From positions 1 to 48,562 of the forward strand of contig JADYYF010000064.1 in the NCBI GenBank assembly GCA_020853795.1: DNA of 48,562 bases, in the 5' to 3' direction. The first letter of the stretch is position 1; each line of letters starts with the position of its first letter. The notes under the pieces are model-generated. The model worked only from the letters and a program-made list of their open reading frames with translations. It searched no databases and was not told where the DNA came from. Shown here piece after piece: positions 8,218 to 15,154 of the stretch. The stretch is from Candidatus Zixiibacteriota bacterium (GTDB lineage: Bacteria; Zixibacteria; MSB-5A5; CAIYYT01). The position numbers were made by a program, and so were the translations under genes.

Positions 8218-10068
8218 TTACGGACAGCTCGCGCACGGCGCCGGACCGCCGGCAAAGATGTACGTGATCAGGTACACCGCATCCGAGATTGTGATCATCC
8301 CGCTGCAATCCGCATCGCCGCCCTCTGGCGGCACCGGCGCCGGACCGCCCGAGAAGATGTGCGTGATGAGGTACACCGCATCCGAAATCGTCACGCTCCC
8401 ATTGCCGTCGGCATCGCCGCACCCGTACGAGGTCACCGTAATCGTCCGCTGGTCGCTGCTAAATTGATCCGCCACCGTCACCGTGAATTGCGACACCAGC
8501 GGCAGCGCTGGCAGCGCGCCGCTGACCGTGTCGTTGCTTTCGGTCAGCCAAGCCGGCAAGCTGCCGTAGCTGATAGTATGTGTCACGTCGTCCGGATCGG
8601 TGAAGTTCGGATAGTAGGAGAACGCCGTCTCCGTCCGCACGAGGAAGCTGTCCGGCGGCGCGATCACCGGCGCGGCGTTGACGTTGAATTCAAACGCCCA
8701 GGCCTCGCCGATGTAGGGGCATGTCCCGATCTTGCCGAGTGCATCAGCAGCCTTGAGATAGTACCGGATTTCGCTGCCCGGCGCCTGCGCCGGAATGAAC
8801 GCCTCGAAAGAATCGGGATACGCCGTCGCCGTCAGCGCCACCGAGGCAAACGCCCCGCCGTTGACGCTGTAGTAAACCTTGAGTGAATCCATCACCAGCG
8901 CCGCGTCCGAATGCGCAAATACAAACGCGCTGACCCGGTACGGATTGACCGAATCACCGGTCGTCTTGAGCGGAATGTGATTGACGTACATCATCTGCCG
9001 GTCCGCAATCCCCATCGCCCGGCAATGAATCGCATCATCCGACAGCCACGAGCCGGTAAAACCGATGATCTCATAGCCCGGCATCGCATCGGCGTACGTC
9101 TGCAGCGCGTCGTCATCCCAGGCACTGCTGAACGTCGGTACCAGCACCTTCTTGTTCAGAATCAGTGAATTCGTGTATGCCGTCCCCGACGGACAGAACA
9201 CCCGTACGATCTTGTACGGCTGGCCCCACGGCCCGATCATCGCGCCCAATTCCGCCGCGCGGGCGTTCAGCCGCGAGTAGTCCGGATCGGACGGCGCCAC
9301 GTCCTTGACCATGATCGTATTCGGATTCAGGAATTTCGCGAAGCAATCAATGTGGTGAATCCCGCTGGTCTGCACGTATTCCAGCACCGTGTAGTCGTTG
9401 CCCAGGTAAGCCAGCATGATCGAGTCGACCTGCGCGTGCGTCAATGTCGGATTCTCGTCGTACACCAGCCGCTCCGACATCGACATCCCCATGCCGTCGC
9501 TCATATGATTTCCGCCGGTATGCGTCAGCGGCAGCGCATAGACCGGGATCCCCCAGGCCGCGCCGACGATCCCCGGAATTAAGTCGTCCTGCGGCCGCGG
9601 GCGATTGTAGATATGATCGGTGAAGCCGAGATTGCCGTTCTCGTCGAAGATCGACCACGGGCCGTAATCGCGCGTCCAGATCGAATTGGTGGCGGCGATA
9701 ATAAACTCGGTGTTCAGCATGTTGACGCCGCCGGAGGTATACGTGCTGATGGCGCTCGACTGCTGCGACGTGCTGGCCACGATCGTCGTGACCATCATGT
9801 TTTCCGACATCTCCGCCACCAGGCTGACCGGAATCCCCAGCGGCCAGCGGATCAGCACCCGCTCGCATTGCTCCCACTCGGCGCAGGCGCGCATCACCCC
9901 GGAGGGCGGCGCCGTTGGTTTGAAGTTCTTTCCGATTTCATCCAGCCGCGTCTTTTCCTCCTCGGTCAAACCGATCGGGAGAAATTCCTCGGTCTCTTCC
10001 GCCAGCAGCGGCGCGGCATAATTGATCAGCAGCCCCAACAGGGCAACGAGCGTCAGCAGTCTATGCAT
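8218..10068 (-). CDS. Secreted agmatine deiminase/peptidylarginine deiminase-like enzyme with Ig-like and dockerin domains
   Basis: A 616-residue exported protein. Residues ~60-380 belong to the PAD_porph family (agmatine deiminase and Porphyromonas peptidylarginine deiminase), which hydrolyse guanidino groups to citrulline-type products and ammonia. The catalytic set is in place: Asp in SIWTRDYGPW (~131), His-x-Asp in GIHHIDCF (~238), Asn in AYTNSL (~297) and the nucleophile Cys in DAIHCRAMG (~347). An Ig-like domain follows (~475-550). The end has two dockerin repeats (GDADGNGSVTISDAVYLITH; GDADCSGMITISDAVYLITY) with calcium-binding Asp/Asn positions. A signal peptide precedes all of this. 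A dockerin implies attachment to a cohesin-bearing surface partner, none of which is in the window. Confidence 0.88.
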   Translation of the reverse strand: MHRLLTLVALLGLLINYAAPLLAEETEEFLPIGLTEEEKTRLDEIGKNFKPTAPPSGVMRACAEWEQCERVLIRWPLGIPVSLVAEMSENMMVTTIVASTSQQSSAISTYTSGGVNMLNTEFIIAATNSIWTRDYGPWSIFDENGNLGFTDHIYNRPRPQDDLIPGIVGAAWGIPVYALPLTHTGGNHMSDGMGMSMSERLVYDENPTLTHAQVDSIMLAYLGNDYTVLEYVQTSGIHHIDCFAKFLNPNTIMVKDVAPSDPDYSRLNARAAELGAMIGPWGQPYKIVRVFCPSGTAYTNSLILNKKVLVPTFSSAWDDDALQTYADAMPGYEIIGFTGSWLSDDAIHCRAMGIADRQMMYVNHIPLKTTGDSVNPYRVSAFVFAHSDAALVMDSLKVYYSVNGGAFASVALTATAYPDSFEAFIPAQAPGSEIRYYLKAADALGKIGTCPYIGEAWAFEFNVNAAPVIAPPDSFLVRTETAFSYYPNFTDPDDVTHTISYGSLPAWLTESNDTVSGALPALPLVSQFTVTVADQFSSDQRTITVTSYGCGDADGNGSVTISDAVYLITHIFSGGPAPVPPEGGDADCSGMITISDAVYLITYIFAGGPAPCASCP

Positions 10069-10211
10069 TGTGAGTCCTATCTGGTTGTAATGACTCGGCA
10101 GTAAGTTTCAGATCAGGTAAATCGGTCTTTCATTCAAGATAACCTGAAAACGCCATTCGTCAACCCGTATTCCGGCCGCCCCTACAGCCGCGCCGGCGGC
10201 GGAACTTCAAG

Positions 10212-10240
10212 TTGACAACCCCGTTGCAGAACAATAGACT
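10212..10240 (+). promoter_or_regulatory. Promoter of the left tRNA-Arg
   Basis: TTGACA (10212-10217), a 17-base spacer and TAGACT (10235-10240) end 13 bases before the tRNA. The right-hand tRNA-Arg copy has no comparable promoter. Confidence 0.75.
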
Positions 10241-10253
10241 ACAAGCATACCAC

Positions 10254-10327
10254 GCCCCCGTAGCTCATTCGGATAGAGCATCTGCCTTCTAAGCAGAGGG
10301 TAGCAGGTTCGAGTCCTGCCGGGGGTA
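10254..10327 (+). tRNA. tRNA-Arg (anticodon TCT), left copy and island boundary
   Basis: Full cloverleaf: acceptor GCCCCCG/CGGGGGT (closing G-T pair), D stem GCTC/GAGC, anticodon stem TCTGC/GCAGA with loop CTTCTAA (TCT), T stem GCAGG/CCTGC, discriminator A, no encoded CCA. It differs from the copy at 43199-43272 at only five positions, two of which are a compensating pair in the T stem, so both copies keep a functional fold. Confidence 0.96.
10269..10302 (+). repeat. Putative attL core (34-base identity block)
   Basis: Identical to 43214-43247. It covers the anticodon stem-loop, a symmetric sequence often used as crossover site by tyrosine integrases. On each side the match is broken by single changes, so crossover most likely fell inside this block. 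Confidence 0.7.
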
Positions 10328-10377
10328 TTTAATCCCCACAGCAACAACGACTTCCAGAGACAGCACAAACCGAAACA

Positions 10378-10408
10378 TGAGGCCAAAATGACCCTAAAGG
10401 GCCTCTGA
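10378..10408. repeat. Left-end inverted pair TGAGGCC / AGGGCCTCTGA (possible integrase arm site)
   Basis: TGAGGCC (10378-10384) and AGGGCCTCTGA (10398-10408) form an inverted pair just inside the left tRNA. The same 11-mer, with an inverted partner TCAGAGGCC, lies just inside the right end (43101-43140). Matching repeats at both ends fit arm-type integrase sites; the role is inferred. Confidence 0.4.
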
Positions 10409-10423
10409 CATGTAGGAGCTGTC

Positions 10424-11359
10424 ATGGAAGACCATCTCAAGAGATTGTATGAAACGGTCGATGATTTCAAAGTGGGTAAGAACTGGAAGACGTACGTCGA
10501 TGCGTTTGTCTTCGGCTGCAAGATTCGAAACCTGGCCCCACGCACGCTCAACGTCTACGCGGAGAGATTGGGGTATCTTGCCCGCCACCTCGAGGCTAGA
10601 GGCATCGACATCGAGAAAGTTACGAAGCAGGATATTCAAGACTACCTGCTGTCGTTGATCGGCGTAGTTTCTGACGAAACCGTGAATGGCAGAATCCGCG
10701 TCTACCGGCGGTTCTTTACCTACCTCGAAGAGGAAGGCTTCTGGAAGAAGCCGAATCCAACTCACAAGCTGAAACTCATCAAAGCTTCCAAACGAATCAA
10801 ACCGGTAATCTCACCAGAGCAAGTCGGCCAGATTCTTCAATCGCTCAACCGGAATACGTTTGAGGGCTACCGGAACCTGACCATGGTCATGCTCTTCTGG
10901 GACGCCATGATCCGGAAAGAGGAACTCATAACGCTACGCCTCGAACATGTGGACCTGCGGGCGGGCCTAATCAAGGTGTACGGCAAAGGCCGGAAAGAGC
11001 GACAGGTCCCGATGGGGTCGAAGACTATCAAAACACTGCATTTCTACCTGAATCGTTGGCGACAGGACATACCTGGTGATCTGGTCTTCTGTCAACGGAA
11101 CGGCGATCAAATCACTTCTCGACATTGCCACAAGATCATTCAGGACATCGGGAAAAGGGTCGGGGTGAATTTGTATCCGCACTTGATTCGTCATAGCGCT
11201 GCCACGTACTTCATTCGCCAGGGTGGATCGCCAGTGATTTTGCAGAAAATTCTCGGCCACACGTCGTTGGTGGTGACCCAGAATTACCTTCACATGAGCA
11301 CGAAAGACCTCGTCGACACCTATGATCGGTTCAGCCCGGCTAATGCCCTGAGATTCTGA
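10424..11359 (+). CDS. Tyrosine recombinase/integrase of the island
   Basis: A 311-residue phage-type integrase with a SAM-like N-terminal core-binding domain (~residues 20-105) and a C-terminal catalytic domain. Catalytic residues are all visible: Arg in MIRKEEL (~163), Lys in GKGRKERQVP, His and Arg in HLIRHSAAT (~250-254), His in LGHTS (~279) and the nucleophile Tyr in TQNYLHMS (~287). The typical GLR of the first box is replaced by MIR. The ATG at 10424 follows AGGAG with good spacing. Its place next to a tRNA gene, pointing into the island, identifies it as the enzyme that integrates and excises this element. It is of XerD-like size and has no extended arm-binding domain. Confidence 0.95.
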   Translation: MEDHLKRLYETVDDFKVGKNWKTYVDAFVFGCKIRNLAPRTLNVYAERLGYLARHLEARGIDIEKVTKQDIQDYLLSLIGVVSDETVNGRIRVYRRFFTYLEEEGFWKKPNPTHKLKLIKASKRIKPVISPEQVGQILQSLNRNTFEGYRNLTMVMLFWDAMIRKEELITLRLEHVDLRAGLIKVYGKGRKERQVPMGSKTIKTLHFYLNRWRQDIPGDLVFCQRNGDQITSRHCHKIIQDIGKRVGVNLYPHLIRHSAATYFIRQGGSPVILQKILGHTSLVVTQNYLHMSTKDLVDTYDRFSPANALRF

Positions 11360-11380
11360 TTTTTTAGATTGACAGAGTAT

Positions 11381-11410
11381 ACGTGATTTCGCGTTATTTG
11401 ACGTGATTTT
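11381..11410 (+). repeat. Three phased heptamers GTKATTT behind the integrase
   Basis: GTGATTT, GTTATTT and GTGATTT start at 11383, 11393 and 11403, exactly ten bases apart, so they lie on one face of the helix. The first and third are parts of the repeat ACGTGATTT. They lie between the integrase stop and the MerR-like gene, a suitable place for an excisionase or repressor to bind. No promoter is clearly separable from them. Confidence 0.45.
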
Positions 11411-11492
11411 ACAGTAATTGCCGTCTAGCTCCTACGGAGATTGACGGATAATCAAGTTTTTCGGTTAGACCAGAAAGTTGCCGGTGACGAAT

Positions 11493-11732
11493 ATGGGACA
11501 TCTTGACATAGAGGAAGTCGCTTCGATTTTTGACAAATCTGTTCGGGTAATGAGAGACTACAAACGACTTGGGATCATCCAGCCCGTCCGACGGGATGGC
11601 ATGAAAGACTTTTACGATCGAGATGAAGTGGACGAAGCCAAACGACGGATTGACGCCTTGTCAGTTAGTAAGAATTTGTCGGAGATTGCAGAAATCGTCG
11701 CCCGGGAACGCAGAAAGATGAGACGGGCATAA
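11493..11732 (+). CDS. MerR-type HTH protein, possible excisionase
   Basis: A 79-residue protein whose first ~55 residues read as a winged helix of the MerR type: DIEEVASIFDKSVRVMRDYK, then GIIQPVRR, then the wing with FYDRDEVDEAKRR. The rest is a basic helix. It lacks the long coiled coil and ligand domain of full MerR regulators. Small MerR-like proteins next to tyrosine integrases often act as recombination directionality factors, which is the inferred job here. The start at ATG 11493 is preferred over an in-frame TTG 15 bases upstream because GGTGA precedes it at ribosome-site distance. It may be the first gene of a small set with the two following genes. Confidence 0.65.
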   Translation: MGHLDIEEVASIFDKSVRVMRDYKRLGIIQPVRRDGMKDFYDRDEVDEAKRRIDALSVSKNLSEIAEIVARERRKMRRA

Positions 11733-11751
11733 CCCCGTCCGATGCGAGCGG

Positions 11752-12561
11752 ATGCAATACTTCAGTAAAACGTATCGTTGCCGCCGGTGGATTCAAAGGA
11801 ACTTGCGGTGGTCTGACTTTACCGGTCTCCTCATTGGTGCTGTGGGTGGGACCTTGGCCATTCTCGCTTATTCGTCGTATCCCAAAGCGACACTTTTCTT
11901 GGGTCTCTCCTATATTCTTCTATTCGTCTTGCGATTCATCATAGTTTTCAGCAGTAGACAACAAAAAGATGCGGTTCAAGGAAAGATATTTTGGAGATTA
12001 TGCAGAAACATTGATCAAGATGTCATTGATAGCAGGCTCGGTGCGAGAATAACTCTTTTTTGGAGGGATCCGTTCAGAAGAGACCACATTGTTGCTAAGT
12101 ATCGCTACGGTAGAGGGCTGGACGACCCAATCAAGGAAGCGAACGATTCTAAAGCACGATATCAATGGAATATGGGCGATACGGGTTTGGCTTGGAGCCA
12201 ACCGGGCACCCTCTTCGTATCGTTCTTCCCGAAATTTGCAACCAGGGAGGAATTTGAAACGTATTACATCAATAGAGTTGCAATACCGACCGATATAGTC
12301 CGTGAATTGAGTCGCTACATGGTGGATGTGCGGACAATTGTATCGTATGGACTTGAAGATTCGGCGGGGCGATTTCTTGGTGTAGTAAGCATTGACTTCA
12401 AAGAGTTGGTTACAACCTCAACTTCGTCACAGGCAGTGACAAACTCTGAGGGGTTCCAGGCTCTTGCTCAGGGTGAGACCATTGCCGAGTTTGATGAGAT
12501 TAGAATCAATGATATACTCAAGTCCATGCAGACCATGCTAGAGGCATTTGCAAAGAACTAG
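11752..12561 (+). CDS. Two-helix membrane protein with GAF-like sensor domain
   Basis: A 269-residue protein. Residues ~22-66 hold two adjacent hydrophobic helices (FTGLLIGAVGGTLAILAY; TLFLGLSYILLFVLRFIIVF). From ~95 the chain resembles a GAF fold: a first strand ITLFWRDPF, a glycine turn, GDTGLAWSQPG, and a closing strand pair near FLGVVSIDFKEL. GAF domains bind small molecules or act as dimerisation sensors. No output domain is visible, so the membrane part itself may be the effector or the anchor. The gene starts 20 bases after the MerR-like gene and is followed 37 bases on by a small acidic-basic protein and a terminator, so these look like one transcription unit. Defence membership is possible but not shown. 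Confidence 0.5.
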   Translation: MQYFSKTYRCRRWIQRNLRWSDFTGLLIGAVGGTLAILAYSSYPKATLFLGLSYILLFVLRFIIVFSSRQQKDAVQGKIFWRLCRNIDQDVIDSRLGARITLFWRDPFRRDHIVAKYRYGRGLDDPIKEANDSKARYQWNMGDTGLAWSQPGTLFVSFFPKFATREEFETYYINRVAIPTDIVRELSRYMVDVRTIVSYGLEDSAGRFLGVVSIDFKELVTTSTSSQAVTNSEGFQALAQGETIAEFDEIRINDILKSMQTMLEAFAKN

Positions 12562-12597
12562 TTCTGATGTAACGATAGAAACGAATGGAGGTGAATC

Positions 12598-12816
12598 ATG
12601 AGTGACGAGAAAAAAGTTCTTTGGGATAACGTAATCCCAGACAGAATCATCATTCCTGGTCGCTCACCGAACCGAAAGGAACCAAAGGGCGAAAACCTCG
12701 TGTTAGAGAGAGTACCGGGAGCAAATTACGCTCTTTACAAGGTGGAGTATAAGCGATCTCGATTGTTCCCTGAAGAATCTCAGGAGACGCCACCTTCAGT
12801 GAAATTTGAGCCGTGA
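12598..12816 (+). CDS. Small hypothetical protein (72 residues)
   Basis: The ATG follows a very strong ribosome site (GGAGGTG, 12587-12593 region). The protein is soluble, with Pro-rich charged ends and a central VLERVPGANYALYKVEY segment that looks like a short beta hairpin. No Cys pairs, transmembrane segment or known motif are seen. It closes the unit with the GAF-like membrane protein, and a strong terminator follows. It may be a partner of that protein; function unknown. Confidence 0.55.
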   Translation: MSDEKKVLWDNVIPDRIIIPGRSPNRKEPKGENLVLERVPGANYALYKVEYKRSRLFPEESQETPPSVKFEP

Positions 12817-12833
12817 ACTTCACAGAAACAATA

Positions 12834-12864
12834 AAGGCTCTCGCCCCATCGCGAGAGCCTTTTC
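12834..12864. terminator. Strong, probably bidirectional terminator
   Basis: AAGGCTCTCG and CGAGAGCCTT form a ten-base stem followed by TTTCTATT on the plus strand. On the minus strand the same stem is followed by TATTGTTT. It separates the convergent units ending at 12816 (plus) and 12871 (minus). Confidence 0.85.
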
Positions 12865-12870
12865 TATTGG

Positions 12871-13380
12871 TCACCAAATCTCCAAGAATCCCTTGCTTCC
12901 GCGCTGCAGCAGCTTTGTATCCTGCCCCAGCTTGACCATGAGTTCTTCAACAGAGCTTATGACCGCGTGATGGACGACTGTCGTCCAGGCCCGAAGGTCT
13001 TGGTGAATGAGGATATTCTTCGGTGCCGACAAAGCGTCGGCGTAACCTGTGAGTTTCTCCGATGCCCACTTCTTCAGGAATCCCGGTTCGACCGTCAGGA
13101 AGCGACAGCAGTCCAGGTGGATGCCGTAGTCGCGAATCCCGATGTACATGTGATAGTCGGAAAACTCGCGGAGGCTCACGGTCAAGAAGTCTCGCCTGAC
13201 CTTTGCAAAAAAGCCGGAGCTTTTGACCTCTTCCACTGCCCAACTGCATTCGCCAGGGATTTTGGCTTCCTGAAGACGCGCTTGAATCGCTGAGAGCACG
13301 GTACCGGCATTGCCGGATCCGTGGTCGATCATCATCGTCCATTCATTCAGAATGGATTCTTCTTTGAGTGTAATCGCCAT
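12871..13380 (-). CDS. Hypothetical protein, paralogue of the neighbouring gene (family ending in FLEIW)
   Basis: A 169-residue protein from ATG 13380. It aligns along most of its length with the C-terminal half of the 13427-14215 product: EEVKSSGFFAKVRRDFLTV, the DYH-YI-IR block, LDC, a long LTVEPGF segment, SAPKNIL-HQDL and the closing KGFLEIW. The Cys in HLDCCRFL is conserved in the paralogue (YLDCMRAL). No catalytic motif is clear. A tandem duplicate behind a replication-relaxation gene and an ATPase in one minus-strand run suggests an island-specific structural or regulatory role. I do not recognise the family. Confidence 0.6.
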   Translation of the reverse strand: MAITLKEESILNEWTMMIDHGSGNAGTVLSAIQARLQEAKIPGECSWAVEEVKSSGFFAKVRRDFLTVSLREFSDYHMYIGIRDYGIHLDCCRFLTVEPGFLKKWASEKLTGYADALSAPKNILIHQDLRAWTTVVHHAVISSVEELMVKLGQDTKLLQRGSKGFLEIW

Positions 13381-13426
13381 GAGTGTCCTCCCGGACTGCA
13401 TAGGTTATTGGTGTTATTTTCATCGT

Positions 13427-14215
13427 TTACCAGATATCCAAGAACTTCTTTTCGCCACGCTGCACCAGACCCGGTTTCCGTCCTAATCGCTCGATAAGTT
13501 CGTCAATCGCTTGTTCCATACAGTCCTTGACGATCCCATTCCAGGTATTCAGGTCCTGGTGTTTCAAGATATTCTTGGGTGCAGACAACGCCTCTTCATC
13601 ACCCGTAAGCTTTTTGGAAAGAAACTTCTTTACGAATCCGGGTTCGATAGTGAGCGCCCGCATGCAGTCGAGATAGGTGCCGAATTTCCTGATTGAAATA
13701 TACGTGTGGTAGTCTGGGAATTCACTCAACTCGACAATGAGGAAGTCTCGCCGCACCCGTGACACCCAGCCTTTTGTTTTGACTTCCACGACTCCCCACC
13801 GGCAATCGAGCGGCATACTGGATGCTTCCAGCTTCTTCTTGATATCAGTAATCACCTGATCCGCCTGGTCGGCTGCATCCCGGATAATCGCGAATTGGAC
13901 CTCTGAAAGTGTTTCGTCTTTGAGTGTGCGGGTACCCGAGAACAGGCCATACGAGAGAAGTCCATGCGCATCTTCCTGCACGCTCTCGGCTTCTAATGCG
14001 GCCTCGTCCAGTCGAGATTGTTCTTCCTGTTGCGCGATTTGCTGAAACTTCGCATCTACAAGTTCATACAGTTTTTCAATGCCGCCACGTCGTTCAGCTT
14101 CCTGTTTGGCGGCCGCAATTGCCTCCGGTGTATAATCTTCGGGGTTCTTGTCTATCATGTCCAACAGTTCTTCGTCGGACATTTCCCTTAGGCGGTCATC
14201 CATCTCATTTCTCAT
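13427..14215 (-). CDS. Hypothetical protein with helical N-terminus and shared FLDIW-ending domain
   Basis: A 262-residue protein. Residues 1-~85 are acidic and helical (DDRLREMSDEELLDMIDKNP; EAIAAAKQEAERRG), likely a coiled-coil or adaptor region absent from the shorter paralogue. Residues ~110-262 match the paralogue at 12871-13380 and end in KKFLDIW. The start has GAGGG six bases upstream. It follows the replication-relaxation gene by ~45 bases on the same strand, so it is probably part of the 16780-to-12871 unit. Function unknown; DNA binding through the basic RVRRDFLIV stretch is possible but not shown. Confidence 0.6.
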   Translation of the reverse strand: MRNEMDDRLREMSDEELLDMIDKNPEDYTPEAIAAAKQEAERRGGIEKLYELVDAKFQQIAQQEEQSRLDEAALEAESVQEDAHGLLSYGLFSGTRTLKDETLSEVQFAIIRDAADQADQVITDIKKKLEASSMPLDCRWGVVEVKTKGWVSRVRRDFLIVELSEFPDYHTYISIRKFGTYLDCMRALTIEPGFVKKFLSKKLTGDEEALSAPKNILKHQDLNTWNGIVKDCMEQAIDELIERLGRKPGLVQRGEKKFLDIW

Positions 14216-14260
14216 GGTATACCCTCAAATAGTCACATCATTCTTGTCGAGTCGTTAAGT

Positions 14261-15154
14261 TCATCCCCTGCCAAGCAAAGAGTAGCTTGTACGATCACTC
14301 TGGAGCGAGGACTTCCAGATCGATTGCAGTAGACCCTTCGATTCGACCAGCTCAAACGTGGTAAGCCAAAAGAACTGTTTCGCTTTTTCCGGCGCTGGCA
14401 GTGTCGAGGCCGTGCGCCGTATGTTTTCGAGTCGGTCACTGCTCGAGGTCACGAGTAATGTCCTGAACCCTTTGAATTGGCCAACCGAAAAGTCACTGGC
14501 ATACCGCTGGTATTTGCCGCTAAGCAAGTACTCCGAATAAAACGCCAGAGCCTTTGACAACCCCTTACTTGGATCGGAGATAACCTCTGTGCCTCTATCT
14601 ATTTCCAAAAAGAACAACGCGTGTTTGCCGTCACGTTCAAGGGCAAAGACGCCGTCCGGAGTGTGGGCGACCTCTCGACGCTCGTGCGTAACATCGCAGA
14701 TCACATCCCTGATGTACTTGGTCACGACACCTTTTTCGGATTTTTCGCCGTAGTAGTCAGGGATAAAACCGAGCAATCGGACATCGGACGCTTGGCAGGC
14801 CAGTGTGAGGGCGATTCGAAAATCGTTGATCCCGAGGAAGTGCCGCATGAAATAGTAGTCCCGGGGCTTCGCCTTCGTCTCTGACCACTTCAATTGATCG
14901 CGCTCAACGCCCAGCGCTTCGGCCACGGCCTGCAGTCCACGTAGCGATACCATGAAAATCGACTCATCGATGTTGGCAACCATGAAGGACGCCACATACC
15001 CGGCCGCCTTCAACACCCGCATGCGTCGGTAAGCAGTCTGCATCGATGGAAAGTGCAAACGCTGAAGCTGCGTAGTGGTAAGGAAGCGATGCTTATACAA
15101 GTCCACGAGTAGTTCGCTGTCGCGCTCGGTGAATTTGAAGCGCTTTGCCGTCAT
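14261..15154 (-). CDS. Replication-relaxation family protein (copy 2)
   Basis: A 297-residue member of the Replic_Relax family, first noted on linear actinobacterial plasmids. The N-terminal ~70 residues form a winged helix (TERDSELLVDLYKHRFLTTT, then QLQRLHFPS and AYRRMRVLKAAG). The middle carries the conserved HFLGINDFRIAL and a PDGVFALE, then FFLEIDRGTE block, which has the spacing of a PD-(D/E)xK-like core, although nuclease activity is not established. Its ATG lies directly after the TAA of the ATPase gene (zero-base gap), with GAGGTG as ribosome site inside that gene, so the two are coupled. A second copy lies at 16967-17908. Confidence 0.8.
   Translation of the reverse strand: MTAKRFKFTERDSELLVDLYKHRFLTTTQLQRLHFPSMQTAYRRMRVLKAAGYVASFMVANIDESIFMVSLRGLQAVAEALGVERDQLKWSETKAKPRDYYFMRHFLGINDFRIALTLACQASDVRLLGFIPDYYGEKSEKGVVTKYIRDVICDVTHERREVAHTPDGVFALERDGKHALFFLEIDRGTEVISDPSKGLSKALAFYSEYLLSGKYQRYASDFSVGQFKGFRTLLVTSSSDRLENIRRTASTLPAPEKAKQFFWLTTFELVESKGLLQSIWKSSLQSDRTSYSLLGRG

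Noticed and set aside
9347-10104. Long frames on both strands across the deiminase gene
   Set aside because: Out-of-frame or antisense shadows of a gene with all catalytic residues in place.
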